Assembly (NCBI GenBank): GCA_001796045.1
Contig: MGLN01000047.1
Location: 1 to 12,760 of the forward strand
Reading direction: 5' to 3'
Source: Caulobacterales bacterium RIFOXYB1_FULL_67_16
GTDB taxonomy: Bacteria > Pseudomonadota > Alphaproteobacteria > Caulobacterales > Caulobacteraceae
Length of the DNA stretch: 12,760 nt
Shown here one piece after another: positions 5,993 to 12,724 of the stretch (the first letter of the stretch is position 1; each line of letters opens with the position of its first letter). Under the pieces are notes generated by a model. The model had not been told where the DNA came from. It searched no databases and saw only the letters and a program-made list of their open reading frames with translations. The position numbers and the translations under genes are program-made.

Positions 5993-7633
5993 TCATGCCA
6001 GGCTGAGCACTCGTCCGGCCAGCGGCGGCAGGACGTCGCCGTCGCCCTGGCTCCAATTGATCGCCTCGATCTGCGTCGCCTCGGCGGGGGGGCTCCACTC
6101 GACCGGCGCGTGACCCAGGTTGAAGACGCACAGCAGCCGCTCTTCGCCGCCGCCGCGCTCCTGACGTTCGAACACCAGAAGGTCCGAGGTCTGGATCGGC
6201 GCCATGGCGCCGAAGCGCAGGGCCGGGTGCCGATGACGCAGCCGGATCATCCGGCGGGCGACGTGCAGGGTGGAGGCCGGATCGGCCTCCTGCGCATCCA
6301 CCGCCAGCGGCAGGTGGCGCGCATCGACCGGCAGCCAGGGTTCGACTGTGGAGAAGCCGGCGTTGGCCTGATCCGCATGCCAGGGCATCGGGGTGCGGGC
6401 GCCGTCGCGGCCCAGGGTCTCGGGCCAGTTGGCGATGGCCTCGGGATCGACCAGCCGCTCGAACGGCACCTCGGCCTGGGGCAGGCCCAGCTCCTCGCCC
6501 TGATAGACGAAGACATTGCCGCGCAGGCAGACCAGCAGCATCAGGGACATCTCGGCGAAGGCCTTGCGGTCCCGCCCTTGCGCCCAGCGTGACACGGCGC
6601 GCGGCGCGTCATGGTTGGAGAAGGTCCAGGACGGCCAGCCCTCGCCCTGCTGGTCTGGCCACATGGTCTCGCCCCGCGCGACCAGTTCGCTCTTCAGCGT
6701 GTCGGCGTACAGATACAGGAAGCCATAGGCCGAGTGCAGGCGATCGGTCCCGGCGGTGTATTCCTTCATCTCGCGATCGGCATGATCGCCGCCGACCTCG
6801 GCCACGGTGAACCGCCCCTCATAGCTGTCGGTCAGGGCGCGGATCCGGTTCAGGAAGCCGAGAATCTCGGGCTGGCTCTGATTGTAGATCTTGTCCTGGA
6901 AGTCGAAGGGCCGGGTCCGCTTCTTGCCGTCGTTGATCGGCGGATTGTCGGTCAGCTTCAGGTCGTGGATAGAGAAGTTGATGGCGTCCAGGCGGAAGCC
7001 GTCGACGCCCCGGTCCAGCCAGAAGCGCGCCGCCGCGATCAGAGCGTCCTGGACCTCGGGGTTCCTGACGTTCAGCTGCGGCTGCGAGGCCAGGAAGTTG
7101 TGCATATAATACTGGCCGCGTCGCGCGTCCCAGGTCCAGGCCGGACCGCCGAACACCGACTGCCAGTTCGACGGCGGCGATCCGTCCGGCTTGGCGTCGG
7201 CCCAGACGTACCAGTCGGCGTGCGGGCCTGAGCGCGAGGCCCGGCTGTCCAGGAACCAGGGGTGCTCGTCCGAGGTGTGGGAGAAGACCTGATCGATCAC
7301 CACCTTCAGGCCCAGCGCATGGGCCCGCGCCACCAGGGCGTCGAAATCGGCCAGGGTCCCGAAGATCGGATCGACGTCGCAATAGTCGGCGACGTCATAG
7401 CCGAAGTCCTTCATCGGCGAGGTGAAGAAGGGCGACAGCCAGATGCCGTCCACGCCCAGCGAGGCGACGTGATCCAGATGGTCCGTAATCCCCTTCAGAT
7501 CGCCGACCCCGTCGTTGTTCGCATCGGCGAAACTGCGCGGATAGATCTGGTACAGGACGGCGCCCCGCCACCATTCGTGATGGGCGGTCGCCGGCTGGGC
7601 GGCGGTCGCGAGGTCGAGGCTGTGGGCGTTCAC
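5993..7633 (-). CDS. GH13 alpha-glucosidase, cytoplasmic
   Basis: This 546-residue GH13 enzyme has all four conserved regions: DQVFSHTSDEHPW (114-126), GVDGFRLDAINF (209-220, nucleophile Asp216), FTVAEVGGDH (275-284, acid/base Glu279) and FSNHDAPR (338-345, Asp342). The start WWRGAVLYQIYPRSFADANN (21-40) and QGEELGLP (378-385) are typical of the alpha-glucosidase / oligo-1,6-glucosidase group. The residue after the nucleophile is Ala rather than Val, which in this group favours alpha-1,4 over alpha-1,6 linkages. There is no signal peptide, so it should cleave imported maltose or maltotriose in the cytoplasm. The GTG start at 7633 overlaps the amylase stop as GTGA, with only a weak AAGAG upstream, which suggests coupling. 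The longer reading from 7738 lies inside the amylase and is rejected. No terminator is visible in the 5 bp before the convergent regulator stop. Confidence 0.95.
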   Translation of the reverse strand: MNAHSLDLATAAQPATAHHEWWRGAVLYQIYPRSFADANNDGVGDLKGITDHLDHVASLGVDGIWLSPFFTSPMKDFGYDVADYCDVDPIFGTLADFDALVARAHALGLKVVIDQVFSHTSDEHPWFLDSRASRSGPHADWYVWADAKPDGSPPSNWQSVFGGPAWTWDARRGQYYMHNFLASQPQLNVRNPEVQDALIAAARFWLDRGVDGFRLDAINFSIHDLKLTDNPPINDGKKRTRPFDFQDKIYNQSQPEILGFLNRIRALTDSYEGRFTVAEVGGDHADREMKEYTAGTDRLHSAYGFLYLYADTLKSELVARGETMWPDQQGEGWPSWTFSNHDAPRAVSRWAQGRDRKAFAEMSLMLLVCLRGNVFVYQGEELGLPQAEVPFERLVDPEAIANWPETLGRDGARTPMPWHADQANAGFSTVEPWLPVDARHLPLAVDAQEADPASTLHVARRMIRLRHRHPALRFGAMAPIQTSDLLVFERQERGGGEERLLCVFNLGHAPVEWSPPAEATQIEAINWSQGDGDVLPPLAGRVLSLA

Positions 7634-9459
7634 TGGGGCGTGCTCTTGCAGATCAGGTAGTCGAGAGGTGGAATGCGGACGGCGTAGCTGGCCGGAGCGG
7701 AGGCCTGGGCGGCGCAGTCGCCGCGCACAGCTTGCCACCGCAGCGAACCGGGCTCCACCTCGACCTGGGCCGTCACCTCGGCGGTCGAGCTGTTGAACAG
7801 GACCAGGGTCTCCCCGCCGGCCTCATCCAGGCGGGACAGGGCGAACAGTCCGGGCGCATCGCCCGCCGCGCGAACAATCTGTCGGCCCCGGCGCAGGGCG
7901 GGATCAGCGGCGCGAATTCGGGCCATTTCGCCGATGGCCATATAGAGCGGCGCTTCGGTCGAATAGGGCGCCTGCCGTCCGCCGATCGGGTGTTCCGCCG
8001 CATAGACCTGGGTCCGGCTGGGCCACATGTCCTGACGCGAGTTCCCGTAGCCGCCGGCGCCGGCGAAGCCCTGTTCGTCGCCGTAATAGAGGGTCGGAAC
8101 CCCGCGGCTGAACATCATCAAGGCGTGGGCCAGCTTCACCCGCGCCAGAATCTCGGGCTCGTCGGCGTCTGGATTGGTTTGTTTCACGAAGAAGCCGACC
8201 CGGCCCATGTCATGGTTGCCCAGGAAGGTCGGCAGGACGGCGGCGGTCTCGGCGCCCTGGGCGTAAATGGCGTCGGCGGCGAACAGCCGGGCCAGGGCGT
8301 CGGTCCCCGCCTTGCCCGACGCGACCTCGACCGCCGTCTTCTGGAAGGGGAAGTCCAGCACGGCCGGATAGGCGTCCACCCGCGTGAACCGCGCCGTGAC
8401 GGCCGGATCGGCGTCGAACACCTCGCCGAAGATATGGAAGTTCGGGATGCCGCGGGCCTTGGCCCGCTCCAGCATGGCGGGGATGAAGGCCTGCCAGAAC
8501 TCGGGATTCACGTGGCGCGCGGTGTCGATGCGGTAGCCGTCGATCCCGTATTTGTCGATCCAGCCGCCGAAGATGTCGATCATGCCCTGGATCACCACTG
8601 GATCCTCGGTCAGCAGATCGTCCAGACCGGCGAAGTCCCCGTCAAGCGAGCTCTCCCCGGCGAAGGTGCTTTCGCCGCGGTTATGATAGTGGATCGGGTC
8701 GTTCAGCCATGCGGGAGACTTGGCGCTCTCCTCGCCGGCCGGAACATAGGGGGTGTAGGCGTAGTCGGGGCGGGTCAGGCGCGAGAAGTCCCGCCCGTCG
8801 AATCCCGCGTTGATCGCCGCCCCGTCCAGCCCGCCTCGGCGAGTATAGGGATAGTCGGCGCGGCTGCGGTATTCGCAGGGCCGGTCCGGGCATTCGCGAT
8901 AGCGGATCACGTCCGCCGTGTGATTGATCACGATGTCCAGATAGACCTTCATCCCGCGCGCATGAGCCGCCTCGACCAGGGCGCGCATCGCCGCCTCGTC
9001 GCCGAAATGCGGATCGACGGTCGTGAAGTCGGTGATCCAGTAACCGTGGTGCGCGGCGCCCGTGTAATTGCCGTGCGTCTGGACCGGCTTGTTCTTGAAG
9101 ACGGGCGCAAGCCAGACCGCCGTCGCGCCCAGGCCCTGAATATAGTCCAGCTTCTCCGTCACCCCGGCCAGATCGCCGCCGTGATAGAAGTCGGTGTCGG
9201 ACGGGTCGAAGCCGCTCTTCAACCGCTCAGGGGCGTAGCCGCCGTGGTCATTCGACGGATCGCCGTTGGCGAAGCGGTCGGGCAGCAGGAAATAGATGAC
9301 CTCGTCCTGGGGCGGGCGCTGACGCAGCGCCGTCAGGGTTTCGGGCTGGGCTTGGGACGCCGCTTGGGCCCAAACGGGCAGGGGGGCGGCGTAGGCCAGA
9401 AGGGCCGCGGCCGTCGTTACGGCGCGCGCCGTCGTCTTCCACTGTCGAGGCTGGGTCAT
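7630..9459 (-). CDS. GH13 alpha-amylase, exported (periplasmic or extracellular)
   Basis: This 609-residue protein starts with a Sec-type signal (basic MTQPRQWKTTARA, hydrophobic core, cleavage near VWAQA at about 29-33). The mature start DEVIYFLLPDRFANGDPSND (52-71) is typical of secreted alpha-amylases. The GH13 regions are complete: DIVINHTADV (175-184), GIDGYRIDTARH (305-316, nucleophile Asp312), FHIFGEVFD (341-349, acid/base Glu346) and FLGNHDMGR (412-420, Asp417). A C-terminal beta domain follows (about 520-609). Cys190 and Cys195 in ECPDRPCEY could form a disulfide after export. It should cut alpha-1,4 bonds of starch fragments or maltodextrins; the GH13 subfamily is not assigned. The ATG at 9459 is preceded by GGGAGG (9473-9468) with 8 nt spacing. 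A 36-codon longer reading lacks a signal and crosses the promoter. It is first gene of unit 2 and diverges from the receptor. Confidence 0.95.
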   Translation of the reverse strand: MTQPRQWKTTARAVTTAAALLAYAAPLPVWAQAASQAQPETLTALRQRPPQDEVIYFLLPDRFANGDPSNDHGGYAPERLKSGFDPSDTDFYHGGDLAGVTEKLDYIQGLGATAVWLAPVFKNKPVQTHGNYTGAAHHGYWITDFTTVDPHFGDEAAMRALVEAAHARGMKVYLDIVINHTADVIRYRECPDRPCEYRSRADYPYTRRGGLDGAAINAGFDGRDFSRLTRPDYAYTPYVPAGEESAKSPAWLNDPIHYHNRGESTFAGESSLDGDFAGLDDLLTEDPVVIQGMIDIFGGWIDKYGIDGYRIDTARHVNPEFWQAFIPAMLERAKARGIPNFHIFGEVFDADPAVTARFTRVDAYPAVLDFPFQKTAVEVASGKAGTDALARLFAADAIYAQGAETAAVLPTFLGNHDMGRVGFFVKQTNPDADEPEILARVKLAHALMMFSRGVPTLYYGDEQGFAGAGGYGNSRQDMWPSRTQVYAAEHPIGGRQAPYSTEAPLYMAIGEMARIRAADPALRRGRQIVRAAGDAPGLFALSRLDEAGGETLVLFNSSTAEVTAQVEVEPGSLRWQAVRGDCAAQASAPASYAVRIPPLDYLICKSTPQ

Positions 9460-9503
9460 CCTGGCGTCCTCCCGTCCGAAAAGTGCAAAGCCTTCCAGAT
9501 CGA

Positions 9504-9519
9504 TTTGCAAGATTTTGCA
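9504..9519. promoter_or_regulatory. Candidate operator 2 (amylase promoter)
   Basis: TGCAAGATTTTGCA (9506-9519) is an interrupted palindrome (TGCAA, 4 bp, TTGCA) and matches a TGCAAACGTTTGCA-type LacI operator at 11 of 14 positions. It can also be read as direct repeats of TTTGCA at 9504 and 9514, 10 bp apart. It covers the -10 of the amylase promoter, a position suited to repression. A further TGCAAA half-site lies at 9484-9489. Regulation is inferred. Confidence 0.55.
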
Positions 9520-9539
9520 GTCCGGCGGCCGCCTGTCAA
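9512..9539 (-). promoter_or_regulatory. Putative sigma70-like promoter of the amylase / alpha-glucosidase unit
   Basis: Read on the minus strand, TTGACA (9539-9534) is a perfect -35 and CAAAAT (9517-9512) matches the -10 at 4 of 6, with a 16-bp spacer. The start of transcription would fall near 9505, giving a leader of about 45 nt before the amylase ATG at 9459. Operator 2 overlaps the -10. Confidence 0.5.
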
Positions 9540-9600
9540 CGCGCATTAGAATGTTGCGTCGCAGCATTCCAGAGGCATGACGCGGCGCAAAAGCGGCGTA

Positions 9601-9618
9601 CTAGGGGCAAATGCCTAG
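9601..9618. repeat. Short inverted repeat between the divergent amylase and receptor promoters
   Basis: CTAGG (9601-9605) and CCTAG (9614-9618) form a perfect 5-bp inverted repeat around GGCAAATG. A nested GGCA-AA-TGCC (9606-9615) is also palindromic. It lies roughly midway in the 283-bp gap, upstream of the predicted -35 for the receptor, where an activator site might sit. It has no T-tract, so it is not a terminator. Chance occurrence is possible. Confidence 0.25.
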
Positions 9619-9657
9619 CTTTCACGGCGGCAAAAATGAGCCCCGAAGATTAACTGC

Positions 9658-9687
9658 TTGCAAGGATGACAAATGTTTGCATATTTT
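9658..9687 (+). promoter_or_regulatory. Putative sigma70-like promoter of the TonB-dependent receptor gene
   Basis: TTGCAA (9658-9663) as -35 and TATTTT (9682-9687) as -10 are separated by 18 bp; CATATT at 9680-9685 is an alternative with 16 bp. The predicted start of transcription is near 9694, giving a leader of about 50 nt. The spacer holds candidate operator 3, so a bound repressor would block polymerase directly. Confidence 0.45.
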
Positions 9688-9691
9688 TGCG
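9668..9691. promoter_or_regulatory. Candidate operator 3 (receptor promoter)
   Basis: GACAAATGTTTGCA (9668-9681) has a perfect CAAA-TG-TTTG core and matches a TGCAAACGTTTGCA-type LacI operator at 11 of 14 positions. A second TTTGC(G) follows 10 bp after the first (9676 and 9686). The 11-mer AAATGTTTGCA is identical to that in candidate operator 1. It lies between the predicted -35 and -10. Regulation by the adjacent LacI-family protein is inferred. Confidence 0.55.
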
Positions 9692-9730
9692 ACGGCTTCG
9701 GTTGCGACATTCAGAATCGCGACAGCCTCA

Positions 9731-9736
9731 GGGAGG
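9731..9736 (+). promoter_or_regulatory. Ribosome binding site fixing the receptor start
   Basis: GGGAGG ends 6 nt before ATG 9743. An in-frame ATG at 9737 directly abuts this sequence and so lacks spacing. This favours 9743 (MSHRLNRR) over 9737 (MTMSHR). Confidence 0.7.
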
Positions 9737-9742
9737 ATGACC

Positions 9743-12532
9743 ATGTCTCATCGTCTTAACCGGCGCATGCGCCTGATGTCGGGCGCCGCATTCGGCGCTG
9801 CCGTGCTGATGTCCGTCAGCGCCGCCTACGCCCAATCCGCCGATACGGCCCCCGCCGACGAGCAGGCCGCCCAGGTCGACGAAATCGTCGTCACCGGCAT
9901 TCGCCGCTCGATCGAAGCCTCGATCTCGGCAAAGGCCAACAACACCTCGATCGTCGAGGTCATCTCCGCCGAAGACATCGGCAAGCTGCCCGACGTCTCC
10001 ATCGCCGAATCCCTGGCCCGCCTGCCGGGCGTGACCATGCAACGCCTGGACGGTCGCAGCCAGCAGATCTCCATTCGCGGCCTTGGCCCGGACTTCACCA
10101 CCGCCCTTCTGAACGGCCGGGAGATGGTGACCACCGGCGACAACCGCGGCGTCGAATTCGACCAGTTTCCGTCGGAGCTGCTGGGCAGCGTCGTCGTCTA
10201 CAAGACCCCGGATTCGGCCCTGATCGGCCAGGGTCTGGCCGGCACCGTCGATCTGCGCGCCGTCCGCCCGCTGGCCTATGGCCGCCAGGCCGTGGCCGTG
10301 AACTATCGCCACGAATGGAACGACATCGGCGCCCTGAACTCGGGCACGACCGACAGCGGCGACCGCTACACCCTCTCCTATATCGACCAGTTCATGGACG
10401 GCACGTTCGGCGTCGCCCTGGGCTACGCCCACATGAGTTCGCCCTATCAGTCGGAGCGCTTCAACGCCTGGGGCTACCCCACCTATTCCGACGGCAATCT
10501 GCTGACCGGCGGCGTGAAGCCCTACGTCATGTCGTCTGAGCTGGAGCGCGACGGCTATATGGCCGTGCTGGAATGGCGTCCGAACGACCGCATCCACTCG
10601 ACGCTGGACGCCTTCTATTCCGAGTTCAAGAACACTCAGGTCCTGCGCGGCATCGAATTCCCGCTGGCCTGGGGCGGCTCGGCCGGCGACTGCACCGTGA
10701 ACGTGGCCTCGTCGCTCTGCCGCCCGGCCCCGTCGCTGCGCTCGGGCTACACGGTCGAGGACGGCCTGATCGTCGCCGGCACCTGGGACAACATCAAGGG
10801 CGTCGTCCGCAACGATCTGAACAAGCGCGACAGCAACATCACCGCCCTGGGCTGGAACACCGAGTTCGTCGCCAACGACGACTGGACCCTGGGCCTGGAC
10901 CTCAGCTACTCCAAGGTCGAGCGCGAGGACGTCATCCTCGAGACCAACGCCGGCACCGGCCGCAACATCAACGGCGCCCTCGACACCCTGGGCTTCGAAC
11001 TGACCGATGACGGGGTGACCCGCTTCACCAGCCAGCTCGACTACGCCGATCCGACCCTGATCCGCATCACCTCGGCCCAGGGCTGGGGCGGCGACGTCAT
11101 CACCGGCGGTCAGGTCGGCTATATGAACACCCCGTCCATCGAGGACGAGATCAAGGCCGTCCGCCTGACCGCGAATCGTCAGCTGCACCAGAGCCCGTTC
11201 AAGTCGATCGACTTCGGCTTCAACTACTCCGAGCGGAACAAGACCTTCGTCAACGACCAATACTATATCGGCGTCCCCGGCGGCGGCGACCTGTTCGTGC
11301 CGTCGGAATATCTGCTGGAGCCGACCGACCTCGGCTACCTCGGCATCTCGCAGGTGCTCAGCTACGACGCCTTGGGTCTGGTCAACAGCGGTCTGCTGGA
11401 ACTGGTCCGCAACCCCAACGCCGACGTCGCCGCCGGCAACTGGGAAGTGACGGAAAAGGTCTCCACCGCCTATGTCCGCGCCAACATCGACCACGAGCTG
11501 TTCGGCCTGCCCCTGACCGGCAATGTCGGCATGCAGTTCGTCTACACCGATCAGCAGGGGCAAGGCTTCGAGGCCCAGCAGATCAGTCAGGGCGTGGCCG
11601 CCGTCGCCGAACTCACCGGCGGCGCGGAATATCTGGAAATCCTGCCCAGCTCGAACTTCATCCTGGAAGTCGGCGACGACATGTTCGCCCGCTTCGCTGT
11701 GGCCCGCACCCTGGCGCGCCCGCGGATGGATGACATGCGCGCTTCGCGGAACTTCTCGTTCAACGCGGGCAACAACAACGCAAGCGCCACGCCGACGCAG
11801 AACTCGCCGTGGGGCGGCGGCGGCGGAAATCCCGAGCTGAAGCCCTTCATCGCCGATGTGGTGGACGTTTCGTTCGAGAAATACTTCGCCAACCGCAAGG
11901 GCTATGTCTCGCTGGCGGCCTTCTACAAGAACCTCGAAAGCTACGTCTACACGCGTAGCGTGCTGTTTGACTTCACCGGCTATCCGACCGGCGGCGTGAC
12001 CCCTGTGATCAACGAGGGTGTTCTCACGACGCCTGAAAACGGCGACGGGGGCTGGATCAAGGGCCTGGAATTCTCGGTCTCCGCGCCCTTCGATATCTTC
12101 CATCCGGCGCTGGAAGGCTTCGGCGGCGTCTTCAGCGCCTCCTCCACGGACAGCGAGGTCCAGCCGGACCCGGCCAACCCGCCCACCACCCTGCCGGGCC
12201 TGTCGGAGACGGTGGTGAACGGCACCCTCTATTACGAGCGCTACGGCTTCCAGGCGCGGGTTTCGGGGCGTTATCGTTCGGACTTCTTGGGCGAGGTCGC
12301 CGGCTTCGGCAACGGCCGCACCCTGCGCTCGGTGGGCGAGGAAACCGTCGTCGACGCCCAGGTCGGCTACGAGTTCCAGTCGGGTCCGCTGGAAGGCCTG
12401 TCGATCCTGGCCCAGGTCAACAACCTGACCGACGAGCCGTTCAAGACCTTCCAGAACGGCGATGATCGCCAGACCATCGATTATCAGAGCTACGGCCGGA
12501 CCTTCGCGGTGGGCATGAACTACCGCTTCTGA
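9743..12532 (+). CDS. TonB-dependent outer-membrane receptor for maltodextrins (MalA-like)
   Basis: This 929-residue receptor has a Sec signal (MSHRLNRRMRLMSGAAFGAA, then SAAYA|QS, cleavage near residue 30) and a TonB box VDEIVVTG at about 45-52. The plug domain (about 55-185) contains NTSIVEVISAEDIGKLPDVS, ESLARLPGV and QQISIRGLGPDF. A 22-strand-type barrel follows to a C-terminal Phe in AVGMNYRF, the usual outer-membrane assembly signal. The plug resembles the Xanthomonas/Caulobacter TonB receptor subfamily that takes up carbohydrates. Cys317 and Cys326, nine residues apart, may form a disulfide in an extracellular loop. The substrate is inferred from neighbours: all surrounding enzymes act on alpha-glucans, as around Caulobacter malA. 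No TonB, ExbB or ExbD gene is in the window, so energy must come from a system elsewhere. It has its own promoter, a shared operator motif and a strong terminator, so it is probably monocistronic. Confidence 0.93.
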   Translation: MSHRLNRRMRLMSGAAFGAAVLMSVSAAYAQSADTAPADEQAAQVDEIVVTGIRRSIEASISAKANNTSIVEVISAEDIGKLPDVSIAESLARLPGVTMQRLDGRSQQISIRGLGPDFTTALLNGREMVTTGDNRGVEFDQFPSELLGSVVVYKTPDSALIGQGLAGTVDLRAVRPLAYGRQAVAVNYRHEWNDIGALNSGTTDSGDRYTLSYIDQFMDGTFGVALGYAHMSSPYQSERFNAWGYPTYSDGNLLTGGVKPYVMSSELERDGYMAVLEWRPNDRIHSTLDAFYSEFKNTQVLRGIEFPLAWGGSAGDCTVNVASSLCRPAPSLRSGYTVEDGLIVAGTWDNIKGVVRNDLNKRDSNITALGWNTEFVANDDWTLGLDLSYSKVEREDVILETNAGTGRNINGALDTLGFELTDDGVTRFTSQLDYADPTLIRITSAQGWGGDVITGGQVGYMNTPSIEDEIKAVRLTANRQLHQSPFKSIDFGFNYSERNKTFVNDQYYIGVPGGGDLFVPSEYLLEPTDLGYLGISQVLSYDALGLVNSGLLELVRNPNADVAAGNWEVTEKVSTAYVRANIDHELFGLPLTGNVGMQFVYTDQQGQGFEAQQISQGVAAVAELTGGAEYLEILPSSNFILEVGDDMFARFAVARTLARPRMDDMRASRNFSFNAGNNNASATPTQNSPWGGGGGNPELKPFIADVVDVSFEKYFANRKGYVSLAAFYKNLESYVYTRSVLFDFTGYPTGGVTPVINEGVLTTPENGDGGWIKGLEFSVSAPFDIFHPALEGFGGVFSASSTDSEVQPDPANPPTTLPGLSETVVNGTLYYERYGFQARVSGRYRSDFLGEVAGFGNGRTLRSVGEETVVDAQVGYEFQSGPLEGLSILAQVNNLTDEPFKTFQNGDDRQTIDYQSYGRTFAVGMNYRF

Positions 12533-12552
12533 TTTCTCTCCTGAGCCGACTG

Positions 12553-12586
12553 AGGCCGCCCCCGAAACGGGGCGGCCTTCTTTTTT
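12553..12586 (+). terminator. Intrinsic (rho-independent) terminator after the receptor gene
   Basis: GGCCGCCCC (12554-12562) pairs perfectly with GGGGCGGCC (12569-12577) around a 6-nt loop CGAAAC, and A12553/T12578 adds a tenth pair. A T-rich tail TTCTTTTTT (12578-12586) follows. It lies 20 bp after the receptor stop and separates the receptor from the next gene. Confidence 0.9.
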
Positions 12587-12633
12587 GGGCCTTCCCGCCG
12601 CCAAAGTTTGGTTACAGCCCGCGTTTTTCCGCT

Positions 12634-12646
12634 GGACGGCGCGTCC
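12634..12646. repeat. Small inverted repeat upstream of the last gene
   Basis: GGACG (12634-12638) and CGTCC (12642-12646) are perfect inverted arms around GCG, in the 138-bp gap between the terminator and the start at 12725. It could be an operator or chance in GC-rich DNA. I see no convincing -35/-10 pair in this gap. Confidence 0.2.
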
Positions 12647-12724
12647 TCTATGCCCGAACCAAGGCGACCTGAACCGCGCGGGAACAGCGCGGCCGTTCCT
12701 AGTTTCGTTCGCAAGGGGGAATTC

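Noticed and set aside
4881..6131. 416-codon minus-strand frame over the regulator
   Set aside because: Antisense to a full LacI-family protein, and it overlaps the alpha-glucosidase 3' end and the GH97/regulator control region.
7732..9549. 605-codon open frame antisense to the amylase
   Set aside because: Shadow of the complete GH13 gene; the product has biased composition and no motifs.
9460..9567. 36-codon N-terminal extension of the amylase
   Set aside because: It crosses the predicted promoter and operator 2 and hides the signal peptide. ATG 9459 has GGGAGG at good spacing.
9611..9742. 44-codon N-terminal extension of the receptor
   Set aside because: It covers the promoter and operator 3 and would displace the signal peptide. 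GGGAGG at 9731-9736 points to 9743.
9728..12604. 958-codon open frame antisense to the receptor gene
   Set aside because: The plus-strand frame carries a coherent receptor with signal peptide, TonB box and plug. The antisense product is low-complexity, rich in V, G, A, D and Q, with no family pattern. Long antisense frames are expected with strong GC3 bias.
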